Origin: JBDOQU01 sp039839375
GTDB taxonomy: Bacteria > Pseudomonadota > Alphaproteobacteria > DSM-16000 > Inquilinaceae
Reading direction: 5' to 3'
Length of the DNA stretch: 64,000 nt
NCBI RefSeq assembly: GCF_039839375.1
Contig: NZ_JBDOQU010000007.1
Coordinates: 62,001 to 126,000, forward strand
Shown: piece by piece, positions 51,133 to 58,510 of the stretch
Layout: every line of letters starts with the position of its first letter
Position numbering within the stretch: position 1 is the stretch's first letter
Notes under the pieces: generated by a model
Told to the model about the DNA's origin: nothing
Database searches by the model: none
What the model saw: only the letters and a program-made list of their open reading frames with translations
Made by a program: the position numbers and the translations under genes

Positions 51133-51160
51133 ACTCCCGGCCGCTGGCGCGACCGGGAGT
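51133..51160 (-). terminator. Rho-independent terminator for the MBL-fold gene
   Basis: ACTCCCGG (51133-51140) and CCGGGAGT (51153-51160) form a perfect 8-bp stem with a 12-nt loop. Read on the minus strand the stem is followed by TTTTCTATT. It lies 53 bp beyond the stop of the minus-strand MBL hydrolase. Confidence 0.75.
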
Positions 51161-51212
51161 CGATTATCGGTGGTTGCAGTCTCGAGCAGAGCAGTCCTAA
51201 CCCAACAAGCGG

Positions 51213-52130
51213 TCAGTAGTCCCAGAAGACCGGCACCCAACGAAAGGCGTCGCCGTCGACCGCCACCCGCCCCACGGACGGGAACGGAAGGTGAGTGGCC
51301 ACCAACATCTCGCCGGTCTCAGCCAGATCCCGCAAAAGACGAACCCGAACGCGAGCCGCCTCCTCGGGGTCATGTTCGAAGCCGTTGTGCCAGTCGGGCT
51401 GGTCGAACCCGACCGCGAACACGGCGTCGCCGGCGAACGTCAGCCCGTCGCCGCCGGACGCTAGACGGACGACGCTGTGCCCAGGGGTGTGTCCGCCGGT
51501 CCGACGGACGACCACCCCCGGCGCCACCTCGTGCTCCTCATCGAACGTCCGCACCTGGTTGCGGTACTCTTTCATGAACCGCTTGGCGGTCGACCGAAGC
51601 GCGTCCGGGAACCCCGGCGGCATGGCGGTGTGGGAGAAATCAGGCGACTCCCAGAATTTGACCTCGGCCGCCGCCACGTGGATCCGCAGGTCCGGCCGCA
51701 GCCGGTCCTTCACCCCGTCGACGATCAGCCCGCCAATGTGGTCCATGTGCATGTGGGTAAGCACCACATCGGTCACGGACGCAAGATCGATGCCCGCGGC
51801 CGCCAATCGCTTTGCCAACTGCCCGGCCCGCGGCAAGTGCAAGTCCGGGTCGAACCCCAGCCCAGCATCGATGAGTATGGTCCGGCCGCCGCTACGCACC
51901 ACGACCACGTTCAGCGCCCAATCGAACGCGTCCCGCGGCAGAAACATGTTATCCAGCCAGGCCTCCCGGACCGTCGGGTCGGCGTTGTGCGCCAACATCG
52001 CGGTTGGCAGCGGCAGAACCCCGTCGCTGACCACCAGCACGTCAATCTCGCCGACCCGCAGCGCGTAGCGCGACGGAACCAGCTCATCGTACCCCGGTCC
52101 ACCGAGGTGTGAGATGTTGTCTGGGCTCAT
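51213..52130 (-). CDS. MBL-fold metallo-hydrolase
   Basis: A 305-aa cytoplasmic zinc hydrolase. The metal motif HxHxDH is present in VVLTHMHMDHIGGLI, with further ligands in RRTGGHTPGHSVV, LTFAGDAVFAVGF and MLVATHLPFPSVG. The N-terminal strand ILIDAGLGFDPDL is typical. It most resembles the methyl-parathion-hydrolase/lactonase-like branch that acts on esters, lactones or organophosphates, but the substrate cannot be told. ATG 52130 is preceded by GGAGACAAAC; a frame from 52229 has no matching ribosome site. A terminator follows the gene. There is no clear operon partner. Confidence 0.92.
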   Translation of the reverse strand: MSPDNISHLGGPGYDELVPSRYALRVGEIDVLVVSDGVLPLPTAMLAHNADPTVREAWLDNMFLPRDAFDWALNVVVVRSGGRTILIDAGLGFDPDLHLPRAGQLAKRLAAAGIDLASVTDVVLTHMHMDHIGGLIVDGVKDRLRPDLRIHVAAAEVKFWESPDFSHTAMPPGFPDALRSTAKRFMKEYRNQVRTFDEEHEVAPGVVVRRTGGHTPGHSVVRLASGGDGLTFAGDAVFAVGFDQPDWHNGFEHDPEEAARVRVRLLRDLAETGEMLVATHLPFPSVGRVAVDGDAFRWVPVFWDY

Positions 52131-52384
52131 GTTTGTCTCCTGTTGATCGTCCCTTTTCTGAATGTGTTTCACTATCCCCGTTTGCGATGGAGATAGAATC
52201 ACCCCGTGGTCTAGGTCGCGTACATCCAACGGATATCAGGGACCGATGCGCCCGAGCCGCATGAAAGGCGAAGCACTGCGGAATTCCCACGCCATTGCAC
52301 CACGGCGTAGAGGAACGGCCCTGACCGACGAGCATCAATCCGAAAGCGCCTGCCCTCCAGCAGCCTACCTCGTTGATATCACAT

Positions 52385-52430
52385 GGTTTTCCACTATCTG
52401 GCCGTCTGAGCATAGCAAGAGTGGAAAACC
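52385..52430. repeat. 11-bp inverted repeat at the edge of the recombinase island
   Basis: GGTTTTCCACT (52385-52395) and its exact complement AGTGGAAAACC (52420-52430) flank a 24-nt spacer. It lies in the 52131-52571 spacer, which has no gene, about 140 bp from the end of the first recombinase gene. It could be a recombinase-binding or attachment site, or a transcription hairpin. Confidence 0.45.
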
Positions 52431-52571
52431 CATAGATTTCAATGAACTAACAAGCTCCGAGAGCGGATAGCGCCGAACGGCGATGATCGTTCGCAATCCC
52501 CTCGATCGGCGACTGGATCAAGTGCGCGATGGTCCAGCCGCCGGAAGTCGGATTGCGGGAGAATGACGGCC

Positions 52572-54113
52572 TCACCCACCCCTTGCAGGGGGCCTCTTCC
52601 GCCCGGTTCGTTGTCTTTCCTTCTTCCTCCGAGCCAACGTCGCCTCGACAATTCCGGTGGTCATCCGGTCGAGTGCGTGGGAGGCGTTGGTGCTGGTGGC
52701 GAGCGCCCGATAGATTTCCACCGTCTGGCTATTGCGGTGGTCGAGCATGATGCTGACCTGCGCCAGCGCCCTGGGGTCGGTCGCGCCCATGCTCGTTGCA
52801 TACATCGTGCGGACATAGTGCGGGCCAATGCCCTTGCCCCATGCTGCTTTCGTATGGTCACGCAGTACCGCCGCCAGGCTTCCTACGGCCATCGCGGCGC
52901 CGCGGTTGGACACCCAAAGCGCGTCGCCGGCCTGCCCGTCGAGCAGCGGCCGGAACCTGTCCAAATAGGCGCGAACGCACGGCCGCAGGACGACCGGAAC
53001 GGTGCTTTCGCTGGGATCATTGTTCTTCGTCCGGTCGAACAGGAGTGAGACCGGCTCGCCGGTCTGGTCGAGTACCAATTCCCGGCCGATCCTCATCTCG
53101 CCGATGTTGCTGATCCGCTTGGGTCGCCAGGCGAGCAGAGCGATATAGAGCCCGTCGCGATACAGCGTCGCGGCACTGAGCGTCAGTGGCTGGCCAACGG
53201 CTTCGGCCATGAGCCTGGTCCCGAGTGCCGCCAATTCCTCGATCGGCCGCAGCCCGATTGCCTTGTCCCTCAGCGGCACAGCGTGGCTCTGCAGAATCGT
53301 CGCCTGGCGCGACAGCCACGTCCAGTCGCCGTCCGGGGCGAGCACCCGCAGGGCGAACCGCAGGCCCTGAACATAGGCCGTGATTGATTTCGGTGCGCAG
53401 CCGCGCGCGGCAAGGCCGTCGACATACCGGGCGACCCGATCCCGGGTCACCGCCTCCGGCGCCGCAGCCCCGCCCTCTTCGCCCGCCCACGCCAGCCAGC
53501 GGCCCCAGCCCCGCTCCGCCGCCGTGCAGGTGGCGGGTCTCCAGGACGACGGATGCCGCGCCGGCTTGCCCATCGCTGTTCCGGGAACTTCATCACTCGT
53601 ACCGCCGTCCGGCCAGGCTGCCGTGACCGCCGCTAGAGCCGCGGCGTACGGGTCGTCGACGACAGGCTCGGCCGGAGACGCGAAGCCGGTTATCCAGCGT
53701 GCCCGATGATCGTCCGGCCAGTCCGCCATGGCGACACGCCGGGTCGGGGTCGGACCTGGACGTTTCTTCGGCGCTGCCTGCGGCCGTCCGGCGCGGATGG
53801 CGTCGCGCGCCGCCTCGTGCAGCCAGCCCCAGGGCTCTTCCGGGCGGAGCACGACCAGCGCATCGGCCAGACCGCGCAGTGTCGTCCGCGCCGACTGCGG
53901 CGGACGGTGCCAGGCAACGGCTTCGGCGAAGGCGGCGATCGTCGCCTGGTCGACACCGTCGGGCTCACCGTACGCGAGCAGTTGGCCATACGCGGTCCGC
54001 GCCTGCTTGAGTCGGTGGGCCGGCCAGCCGCGGGTCGCCCGCGCCCAGGTCCGCCGATCGGATTCCGGCCAGCCCTCGGCGGGTACCGCCCGCCACCGCT
54101 TCCGGGCGCTCAT
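52572..54113 (-). CDS. Tyrosine recombinase (second of the twin pair)
   Basis: A 513-aa recombinase. A ~150-residue N-terminal region of unknown type is followed by a SAM-like core-binding domain (EAVTRDRVARYVDGLAARGC) and a catalytic domain. The catalytic residues appear as Arg in ALLAWRPKRISNIGEMR, HxxR in GPHYVRTMYATSM, His in SIMLDHRNSQTVEIYRAL and Tyr in the same segment. The ATG at 54113 overlaps the upstream recombinase stop (ATGA), so the two proteins are co-translated. The layout recalls elements that need two or three recombinases for transposition, but I do not recognise this family. Confidence 0.85.
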   Translation of the reverse strand: MSARKRWRAVPAEGWPESDRRTWARATRGWPAHRLKQARTAYGQLLAYGEPDGVDQATIAAFAEAVAWHRPPQSARTTLRGLADALVVLRPEEPWGWLHEAARDAIRAGRPQAAPKKRPGPTPTRRVAMADWPDDHRARWITGFASPAEPVVDDPYAAALAAVTAAWPDGGTSDEVPGTAMGKPARHPSSWRPATCTAAERGWGRWLAWAGEEGGAAAPEAVTRDRVARYVDGLAARGCAPKSITAYVQGLRFALRVLAPDGDWTWLSRQATILQSHAVPLRDKAIGLRPIEELAALGTRLMAEAVGQPLTLSAATLYRDGLYIALLAWRPKRISNIGEMRIGRELVLDQTGEPVSLLFDRTKNNDPSESTVPVVLRPCVRAYLDRFRPLLDGQAGDALWVSNRGAAMAVGSLAAVLRDHTKAAWGKGIGPHYVRTMYATSMGATDPRALAQVSIMLDHRNSQTVEIYRALATSTNASHALDRMTTGIVEATLARRKKERQRTGRKRPPARGG

Positions 54114-56236
54114 GCCGCCCTCGCCATCGGCAGCGCCAGGCCGGCCTCGGCCAAGCGGTCGGCCATTATTCGGTCGAGCGTCGCCGAGGCGCCCAGCGTC
54201 GCGAGACTGTCGACATAGATGCCGGTCGAGTCCGAGTTGCCGCAATGGCCGAGCAGGGCCCGCACCATGTCGGGATCCAGCGTCGCCCTGAAGAGCGCCG
54301 TGCCCAGGATCTTGCGCCACTGATGCGCCCGGACCTGGTGGCCGATGGCGTCGCGGATCAGCGCCTTGAGATTGCTCGCGAGTTGGGCCGGGGTGCGGTG
54401 GGTTTTGCGGGTGCGGAGCTTGCGACCGGGGAAGAGAAAGTCATTTTCCGGATCGAGCGCCAGTGCCGGCCAATAATGCTCTCGATGCGTCTTGAGGATC
54501 TGCACTTTCCAGGCCGACAGCTCGGCCCGGAGCGGCTTCTTCCGGCCCTTTGTGTCGCAGGCCGGCCAGTAGACCATCCCGATCGCCCCGGCGTGCACCG
54601 GCCAAGTGATGTTGTCCCGCAACGTCCGGCTGAGCGTCGTCCGGCGCACCGGCAGGCTGAGCAGGATCGTCAGCATCGCCGCAGCCTCGACCTTGAGCGC
54701 CATCGCCTCGGTGACGCGCCCGGTGCGCCGACGTTCGTCCTCGGCCGCCGCGATGGTGTCGAGCGGCAGCATGACGATCCGAGCAATCAGTTCGCTGTCG
54801 GACAGGAATGCCTCCACCGTCCGGCGGTCGTCGTCGCTCATTTCCGTGCGCTTATGGCCGACCATGTCCGACAGCGTCCAGAACTGCTTCGCTTGGAGTC
54901 TGTCGTGGTCCGGCAGCCAGCGCGCCGCGATGCTCGCGAGCATTTTGACCAGGGTCCCACGGGTGGCCTTATTTTTTTCGAGGCCCCGCCGGTCGAGATC
55001 CTTCAGAAGCTCGACCGCGGCCTCCGGTGTCGCGATATCGGCGATCGAACGGATCTCGGCCGGATCGCGGCCGGCGCGCACCAGCACCGACGCCGTCAGA
55101 CGCAGCGTGTCAGCATGACGCCTGGCCGTGACCGCCGCCAGCGGCTTGCTCGGATCCATACCGTGGCGCCGGCCGTTCGCGTCCGGCCGGTCACGCCGCA
55201 TCCGCTCCGCCGACGCGTACCGGGCGTCCATGGCCGCTGTGTAGCCGACGATCGCGGGGTCGTAGAGGGCGGCGTCGCGCACGCCGGCCGCTGCCACATA
55301 GGCCGCGACATCGTCCTGAAAGGATTTCGGGAAGATTTCCAGCGGCAGGCGCAAAGTGTCGCGTTCCGGAACCGACAGGACAATCCGCGGCCAGCCTGCC
55401 ACATGCCCGGCGCCGTAGTTCCAGGCGTTGCGCGCCGACCGCAACCGACGCGCGCCGGTCTTGGCGCCGAGATAGCAGCGATTACGCTCCTCCGCGTAGG
55501 CCTCGAACGCGGCATCGGAGACGTCGTCGGGCTCGACTCCGTGGGCATGGCAGTAGGCGAAGAACGGCCCGAGTTGCTGTTCGTGGAACGAGCGGATCAG
55601 CCCGCGCTCTGCATGGTGGTCGCGCAGGCCCTCCATCAGCCCGCGCCAGCGCGGGTCGGCGAGATAGTCCGCCGGCCGCCGGCCACCCGTGGCGCCGGCG
55701 ATTGCGAGCGAGGTCCGAATGGCGCTGCGGGCCTTCTGCCAGACGCGCCTGGTGACGCCGAGCGCGACGGGGTGCAGCTTGTCGAGCGCCTCGCCGATGC
55801 GGCGGGCGTCGGCCGGAATCCGATCGAGCGGGCGATCGAACCACAACGGCAGCCGGTCGATGTGACGCAGGATCTCCTGGCGCCAGGCATCGCTCAGCGG
55901 GTCCGCGTCCGGCCGATTGGCGCCGTCGGCGATCGCCTGGCGCACATCGGCCATCGTCAGGTCGCGGGCCGGCGCCGGCGACTGCGGCTTGGGCGCCGGA
56001 GGTTTGGGCGCCGGCCGGTCGGCGATCAGATCATCGAACGGTATTCCGGTGACCTCGGCGACCTTGGCGATCGCCGTCAGACCGGGATAGCGAGCCGCCC
56101 CACTGATCACGGTGTGCACCCACACGCGCGATCGGCCGACGCGCCGGCTGAGTTCGGAATGGTTGACGCCCTCGGCCTCGCACCAATCAGCGATAAGGCG
56201 GGCGGCTTCGGTCGGGTACGAAGAAGGCGGTTTCAT
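54110..56236 (-). CDS. Tyrosine recombinase with N-terminal Xre-type HTH (first of the twin pair)
   Basis: A 708-aa protein. Residues ~8-70 form a Cro/C1-type HTH: ADWCEAEGVNHSELSRRVGR, then SRVWVHTVISGAARYPGLTA. A Pro/Ala-rich linker (PKPPAPKPQSPAPARD) follows. A long central helical region contains QLGPFFAYCHAHGVEPDD. The C-terminal catalytic domain has Arg in LPVRRTTLSRTL, HxxR in VRAHQWRKILGTAL, His in LLGHCGNSDSTGIYV and Tyr in that segment. AGGAGA precedes the ATG. Fusion of a repressor-like HTH to a recombinase is unusual and may let it regulate its own operon. Upstream lies the excisionase-like gene. Confidence 0.85.
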   Translation of the reverse strand: MKPPSSYPTEAARLIADWCEAEGVNHSELSRRVGRSRVWVHTVISGAARYPGLTAIAKVAEVTGIPFDDLIADRPAPKPPAPKPQSPAPARDLTMADVRQAIADGANRPDADPLSDAWRQEILRHIDRLPLWFDRPLDRIPADARRIGEALDKLHPVALGVTRRVWQKARSAIRTSLAIAGATGGRRPADYLADPRWRGLMEGLRDHHAERGLIRSFHEQQLGPFFAYCHAHGVEPDDVSDAAFEAYAEERNRCYLGAKTGARRLRSARNAWNYGAGHVAGWPRIVLSVPERDTLRLPLEIFPKSFQDDVAAYVAAAGVRDAALYDPAIVGYTAAMDARYASAERMRRDRPDANGRRHGMDPSKPLAAVTARRHADTLRLTASVLVRAGRDPAEIRSIADIATPEAAVELLKDLDRRGLEKNKATRGTLVKMLASIAARWLPDHDRLQAKQFWTLSDMVGHKRTEMSDDDRRTVEAFLSDSELIARIVMLPLDTIAAAEDERRRTGRVTEAMALKVEAAAMLTILLSLPVRRTTLSRTLRDNITWPVHAGAIGMVYWPACDTKGRKKPLRAELSAWKVQILKTHREHYWPALALDPENDFLFPGRKLRTRKTHRTPAQLASNLKALIRDAIGHQVRAHQWRKILGTALFRATLDPDMVRALLGHCGNSDSTGIYVDSLATLGASATLDRIMADRLAEAGLALPMARAA

Positions 56237-56436
56237 CGGTATGGTTCTCCTGGTTCGTTAAGTCCGGGACGGCCCTGCCGGCGGCGTCGGCGGTCAAGAC
56301 TGGACAGGGGTGGACAGGGCGGGCCGCCGGGACGACCGTGTCGCGATGTCTGCCTCCGGGCTCATCGCGACACGCTCGTCCCGGCGCGCCGTAAGTGATT
56401 GACATTGCTGGACATGGCCGGACATCGACGGCCACC

Positions 56437-56658
56437 TCAGATCTCGCCCCGCCGGCGCATTTCGAGCGCGGCGTAAAGCACGTCGCGGTGGATCAGGATC
56501 GGTCCATTGCGCCGCTGGGAGACCGTGACGAGACCGTCGCGGATCCGCCGCCGCAGGGTCCGTTCGGACATGCGCAGCAGCGCCGCCGCCTCGCGCAAGG
56601 TGGCGAACTCGGGCAGGCCTTGTCGGGAATTCAGTAAAGAAGAAGAATTATTGGCCAT
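56437..56658 (-). CDS. Excisionase-like HTH protein
   Basis: A 73-aa DNA-binding protein of the MerR-like HTH_17/excisionase type: ATLREAAALLRMSERTLRRR, then IRDGLVTVSQRRNGPILIHR, where the C-terminal strand lies after the helix-turn-helix. Small proteins of this kind act as recombination directionality factors or as repressors. GGAGAG serves as its ribosome site and is part of an inverted repeat. It is 200 bp upstream of the recombinase pair on the same strand, so it probably acts with them. Confidence 0.82.
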   Translation of the reverse strand: MANNSSSLLNSRQGLPEFATLREAAALLRMSERTLRRRIRDGLVTVSQRRNGPILIHRDVLYAALEMRRRGEI

Positions 56659-56662
56659 ATGT

Positions 56663-56688
56663 TCTCTCCAGACATTCAGTTGGAGAGA
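56663..56688. promoter_or_regulatory. Inverted repeat over the excisionase-gene ribosome site
   Basis: TCTCTCCA (56663-56670) and TGGAGAGA (56681-56688) form an 8-bp inverted repeat with a 10-nt spacer. The first arm contains the ribosome site of the excisionase-like gene, so it is a likely autoregulatory operator or an RNA hairpin that blocks translation. Confidence 0.45.
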
Positions 56689-56759
56689 TATGATTCCGTT
56701 TCAGAGAAAGCGGAAATTAGGACAAGAGATTTTTTATTGAGCCAAAATCAAATGTAACT

Positions 56760-56801
56760 CGATCTCCCGTCCTTCTCACTGGCGGAAAGGACGGGAGATC
56801 G
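56760..56801. repeat. Perfect 15-bp inverted repeat with 12-nt loop
   Basis: CGATCTCCCGTCCTT (56760-56774) and AAGGACGGGAGATCG (56787-56801) are exact complements around a 12-nt loop. It sits in an AT-rich spacer between the divergent excisionase-like gene and the duplicated small genes. Neither side has a T tract, so it is not a normal terminator. A recombination site, origin-like element or RNA structure is possible. Confidence 0.6.
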
Positions 56802-56884
56802 AAAAATCACCAATAAAAGAATGTGCGAGGGTCATGACGCCGGCAACGGCGGCCGACCTCGCATCTCGTTTAATTCCACGCGCT

Positions 56885-56927
56885 CTCTTGATCGCAATTT
56901 CGTGATCGCAGTAAGGAGCACACAGCT
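56885..56927 (+). promoter_or_regulatory. Conserved leader of small gene copy 1
   Basis: CTCTTGATCGCAATTTCGTG begins a leader shared with small gene copy 2 (57745-57788). It includes two exact TGATCGCA repeats 14 nt apart (56889-56896 and 56903-56910) and the ribosome site AAGGAGCA. The direct repeats look like a protein-binding site. Confidence 0.55.
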
Positions 56928-57245
56928 ATGCGCACGTCACCCAGCGCGTGGAATCACCACCAAGCAAACAATCCGGTTTGGCAGCCGTGGACCGGCGACG
57001 CACTCGTCGCCGGCGCCCGCGGCGGCCCCGTCGGCGTAGAGCCGGCGCCGTGGCTCACACCGCACCAAGCGCGGCGGCTGCACGATCTCCTCGACGACCT
57101 GCTGACTTATCAGAGCGTCAACCGGCTCGGATCCCGGATTCCCGGCGGCGATCGCGCGCTGAAGAGCCAGGCCCGAGAGATCGACGCCCGCCTCGTCGAA
57201 CTCGCCGCGGCCGGCGTCACGATGTTCTGGCGTCCGGGGGCATGA
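56928..57245 (+). CDS. Small hypothetical protein, copy 1 of a duplicated family
   Basis: A 105-aa protein I do not recognise. It shares with the product of 57789-58133 the segments AW...PW near the N-terminus, a glycine-rich stretch, then EPAPWLTPHQARRLHDLLDD and a C-terminal helix ending ARLVELAAAGVTMFW. It is rich in helix-forming residues, lacks a signal peptide or membrane segment, and is basic-to-neutral. GGAG lies before the ATG. It belongs to the island of twin recombinases and could be a cargo or accessory protein of that element. Confidence 0.7.
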   Translation: MRTSPSAWNHHQANNPVWQPWTGDALVAGARGGPVGVEPAPWLTPHQARRLHDLLDDLLTYQSVNRLGSRIPGGDRALKSQAREIDARLVELAAAGVTMFWRPGA

Positions 57246-57360
57246 CCGGAACCGGCCTCCAACTGTTGTGTTGGCGCTGAACCCGCCGAGCACCCTCCCG
57301 ATGCGACGGCTGGACGGCCCATGCCGTCCGGCCGTCGCGAGCATGTTCAGGACATCACTC

Positions 57361-57669
57361 ATGTATCGAACTCGAGAAGAAGCAAAATTGCTCTTCGCGC
57401 AGCTTCAGCACGAACTCCCCTATCTCCAGCGTGGCGAGATCCCGCCCGGCGTCAATCTCGACGCCGCCCCCCTGCTAGATCACTGGACCTACAGCGTCGA
57501 GCCGCCGGATGGACTGATCGGCGTCGTCACCGGCCATCCGCGTCTTCAGGACGGAGGATGGATCACTACGTCCCAGTTGGTCTGGATCGACGAGCAGCGC
57601 GGCGTCGCTCGCACCGTGTCGAGATATTACCGCCTCGGCCGGCCGCTCGGCACGGCCTCGGACCAATAG
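57361..57669 (+). CDS. Small hypothetical protein between the duplicated genes
   Basis: A 102-aa protein starting MYRTREEAKLLFAQLQHELP, with a middle segment LLDHWTYSVEPPDGLIGVVT and a C-terminal RTVSRYYRLGRPLGTA. It has no signal peptide or membrane segment. I chose ATG 57361 because AGGA precedes it and the frame upstream looks unlike protein; an ATG at 57268 is also in frame. It may belong to a small alphaproteobacterial DUF family (DUF6634-like), which I cannot confirm. It is not similar to its duplicated neighbours. Confidence 0.65.
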   Translation: MYRTREEAKLLFAQLQHELPYLQRGEIPPGVNLDAAPLLDHWTYSVEPPDGLIGVVTGHPRLQDGGWITTSQLVWIDEQRGVARTVSRYYRLGRPLGTASDQ

Positions 57670-57744
57670 CCCGCCGATCAAGGATCGCCCGGCCTCTCCT
57701 TTGGGGCCGGGCCATTCTCCCCATCCAGAGACGTTCCGCGGCTG

Positions 57745-57788
57745 CTCTTGATCACACTCCCGTGGTCGCTACTGAGGAGCAATCAGAT
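57745..57788 (+). promoter_or_regulatory. Conserved leader of small gene copy 2
   Basis: Matches the leader of copy 1 over its whole length with one gap: CTCTTGATC, a degenerate repeat pair (TGATCACA and TGGTCGCT, 14 nt apart) and GAGGAGCA before the ATG. The start region ATGCGCACATC also matches copy 1. Confidence 0.55.
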
Positions 57789-58133
57789 ATGCGCACATCC
57801 ACAAACAGCGCGCGGACCCGTCAAGTCGCCTGGGCGCCATGGCGCGACGATTTGTTGACCGTCGTCGGCCGCGGCGGCGATATCGAGACAGAGCCCGCCC
57901 CGTGGCTCGCGCCGCGCCAGGCTCGGAAGCTCGAGGCTCTGGTCGACGACCTTCACGTCTACCAAGCGCTCTCCAGCACAGCCCCCGGAACCGCCGACAC
58001 CGCCCGCGCCCGGCGCCTTCAGGGCCGGGAAATCGCCGCCCGGCTCAGCGACCTGCTCAAGCATGGAGTCAAGATGCGCTGGCACACGGACGACCGCTCG
58101 GTTCGCCTGCTCTGCCAACGGGCCCGGCGGTAG
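57789..58133 (+). CDS. Small hypothetical protein, copy 2 of a duplicated family
   Basis: A 114-aa protein paralogous to the product of 56928-57245: EPAPWLAPRQARKLEALVDD matches the same segment in copy 1, and both begin MRTS. It is longer at the C-terminus, ending RLSDLLKHGVKMRWHTDDRS and then VRLLCQRARR. The ATG at 57789 has GAGGAGCA upstream. The duplicated leader suggests the two genes are controlled the same way. Function unknown. Confidence 0.72.
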   Translation: MRTSTNSARTRQVAWAPWRDDLLTVVGRGGDIETEPAPWLAPRQARKLEALVDDLHVYQALSSTAPGTADTARARRLQGREIAARLSDLLKHGVKMRWHTDDRSVRLLCQRARR

Positions 58134-58221
58134 TCGCCAACTCCCGTGCCGCCGGCCCCAGCGGTCGGCGGTGCGGGCTTTTCCGGCCGTCTCGTCCCCT
58201 GCCGTCAGGCCCGGACGCGAA

Positions 58222-58388
58222 ACCGGCCGACGACCGGTCGATGACGTGGCGAGCCAGCCGGCGCGAAACTCGAAGCCACCGCCGATCCGCCGCTTTGGTT
58301 CACCGACCTGCTCCAGGTCGGCGTCAAGATCCGCTGGCATACCGACAGCGAATCGGTCCGGCTGCTCTGCCAGCGCTGCCGCCGGTAG
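58222..58388 (+). pseudogene. Third, decayed copy of the small duplicated gene
   Basis: Only the C-terminal end survives: FTDLLQVGVKIRWHTDSESV followed by RLLCQRCRR and a TAG at 58386-58388. It matches the end of copy 2 closely (LSDLLKHGVKMRWHTDDRSV). Upstream in the same frame there is a TGA near 58240, and no start or leader is present. The remaining 58134-58510 sequence shows no intact gene. Confidence 0.7.
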
Positions 58389-58510
58389 TCTCCGGTTTCC
58401 ATGCCGTCAGCCCGTTGAACAGCGGCGGCATGGAGCCTCCCGCTCCGGTCATGCGGCCACACCTTCCTGGCCCGGCTCACGGTAGATTTCATCGGCTGGA
58501 TGGGCGTCAT

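Noticed and set aside
54245..56398. A very long open frame (about 717 codons) on the plus strand opposite the HTH-recombinase gene
   Set aside because: It is an antisense shadow caused by high GC in third positions. The minus-strand frame has clear domain motifs and a ribosome site; the plus frame has Arg/Pro-rich composition and no family features.
56760..56801. Reading the 15-bp inverted repeat as a transcription terminator or CRISPR repeat
   Set aside because: There is no T tract on either side, only one copy, and no regularly spaced repeats anywhere in the window.
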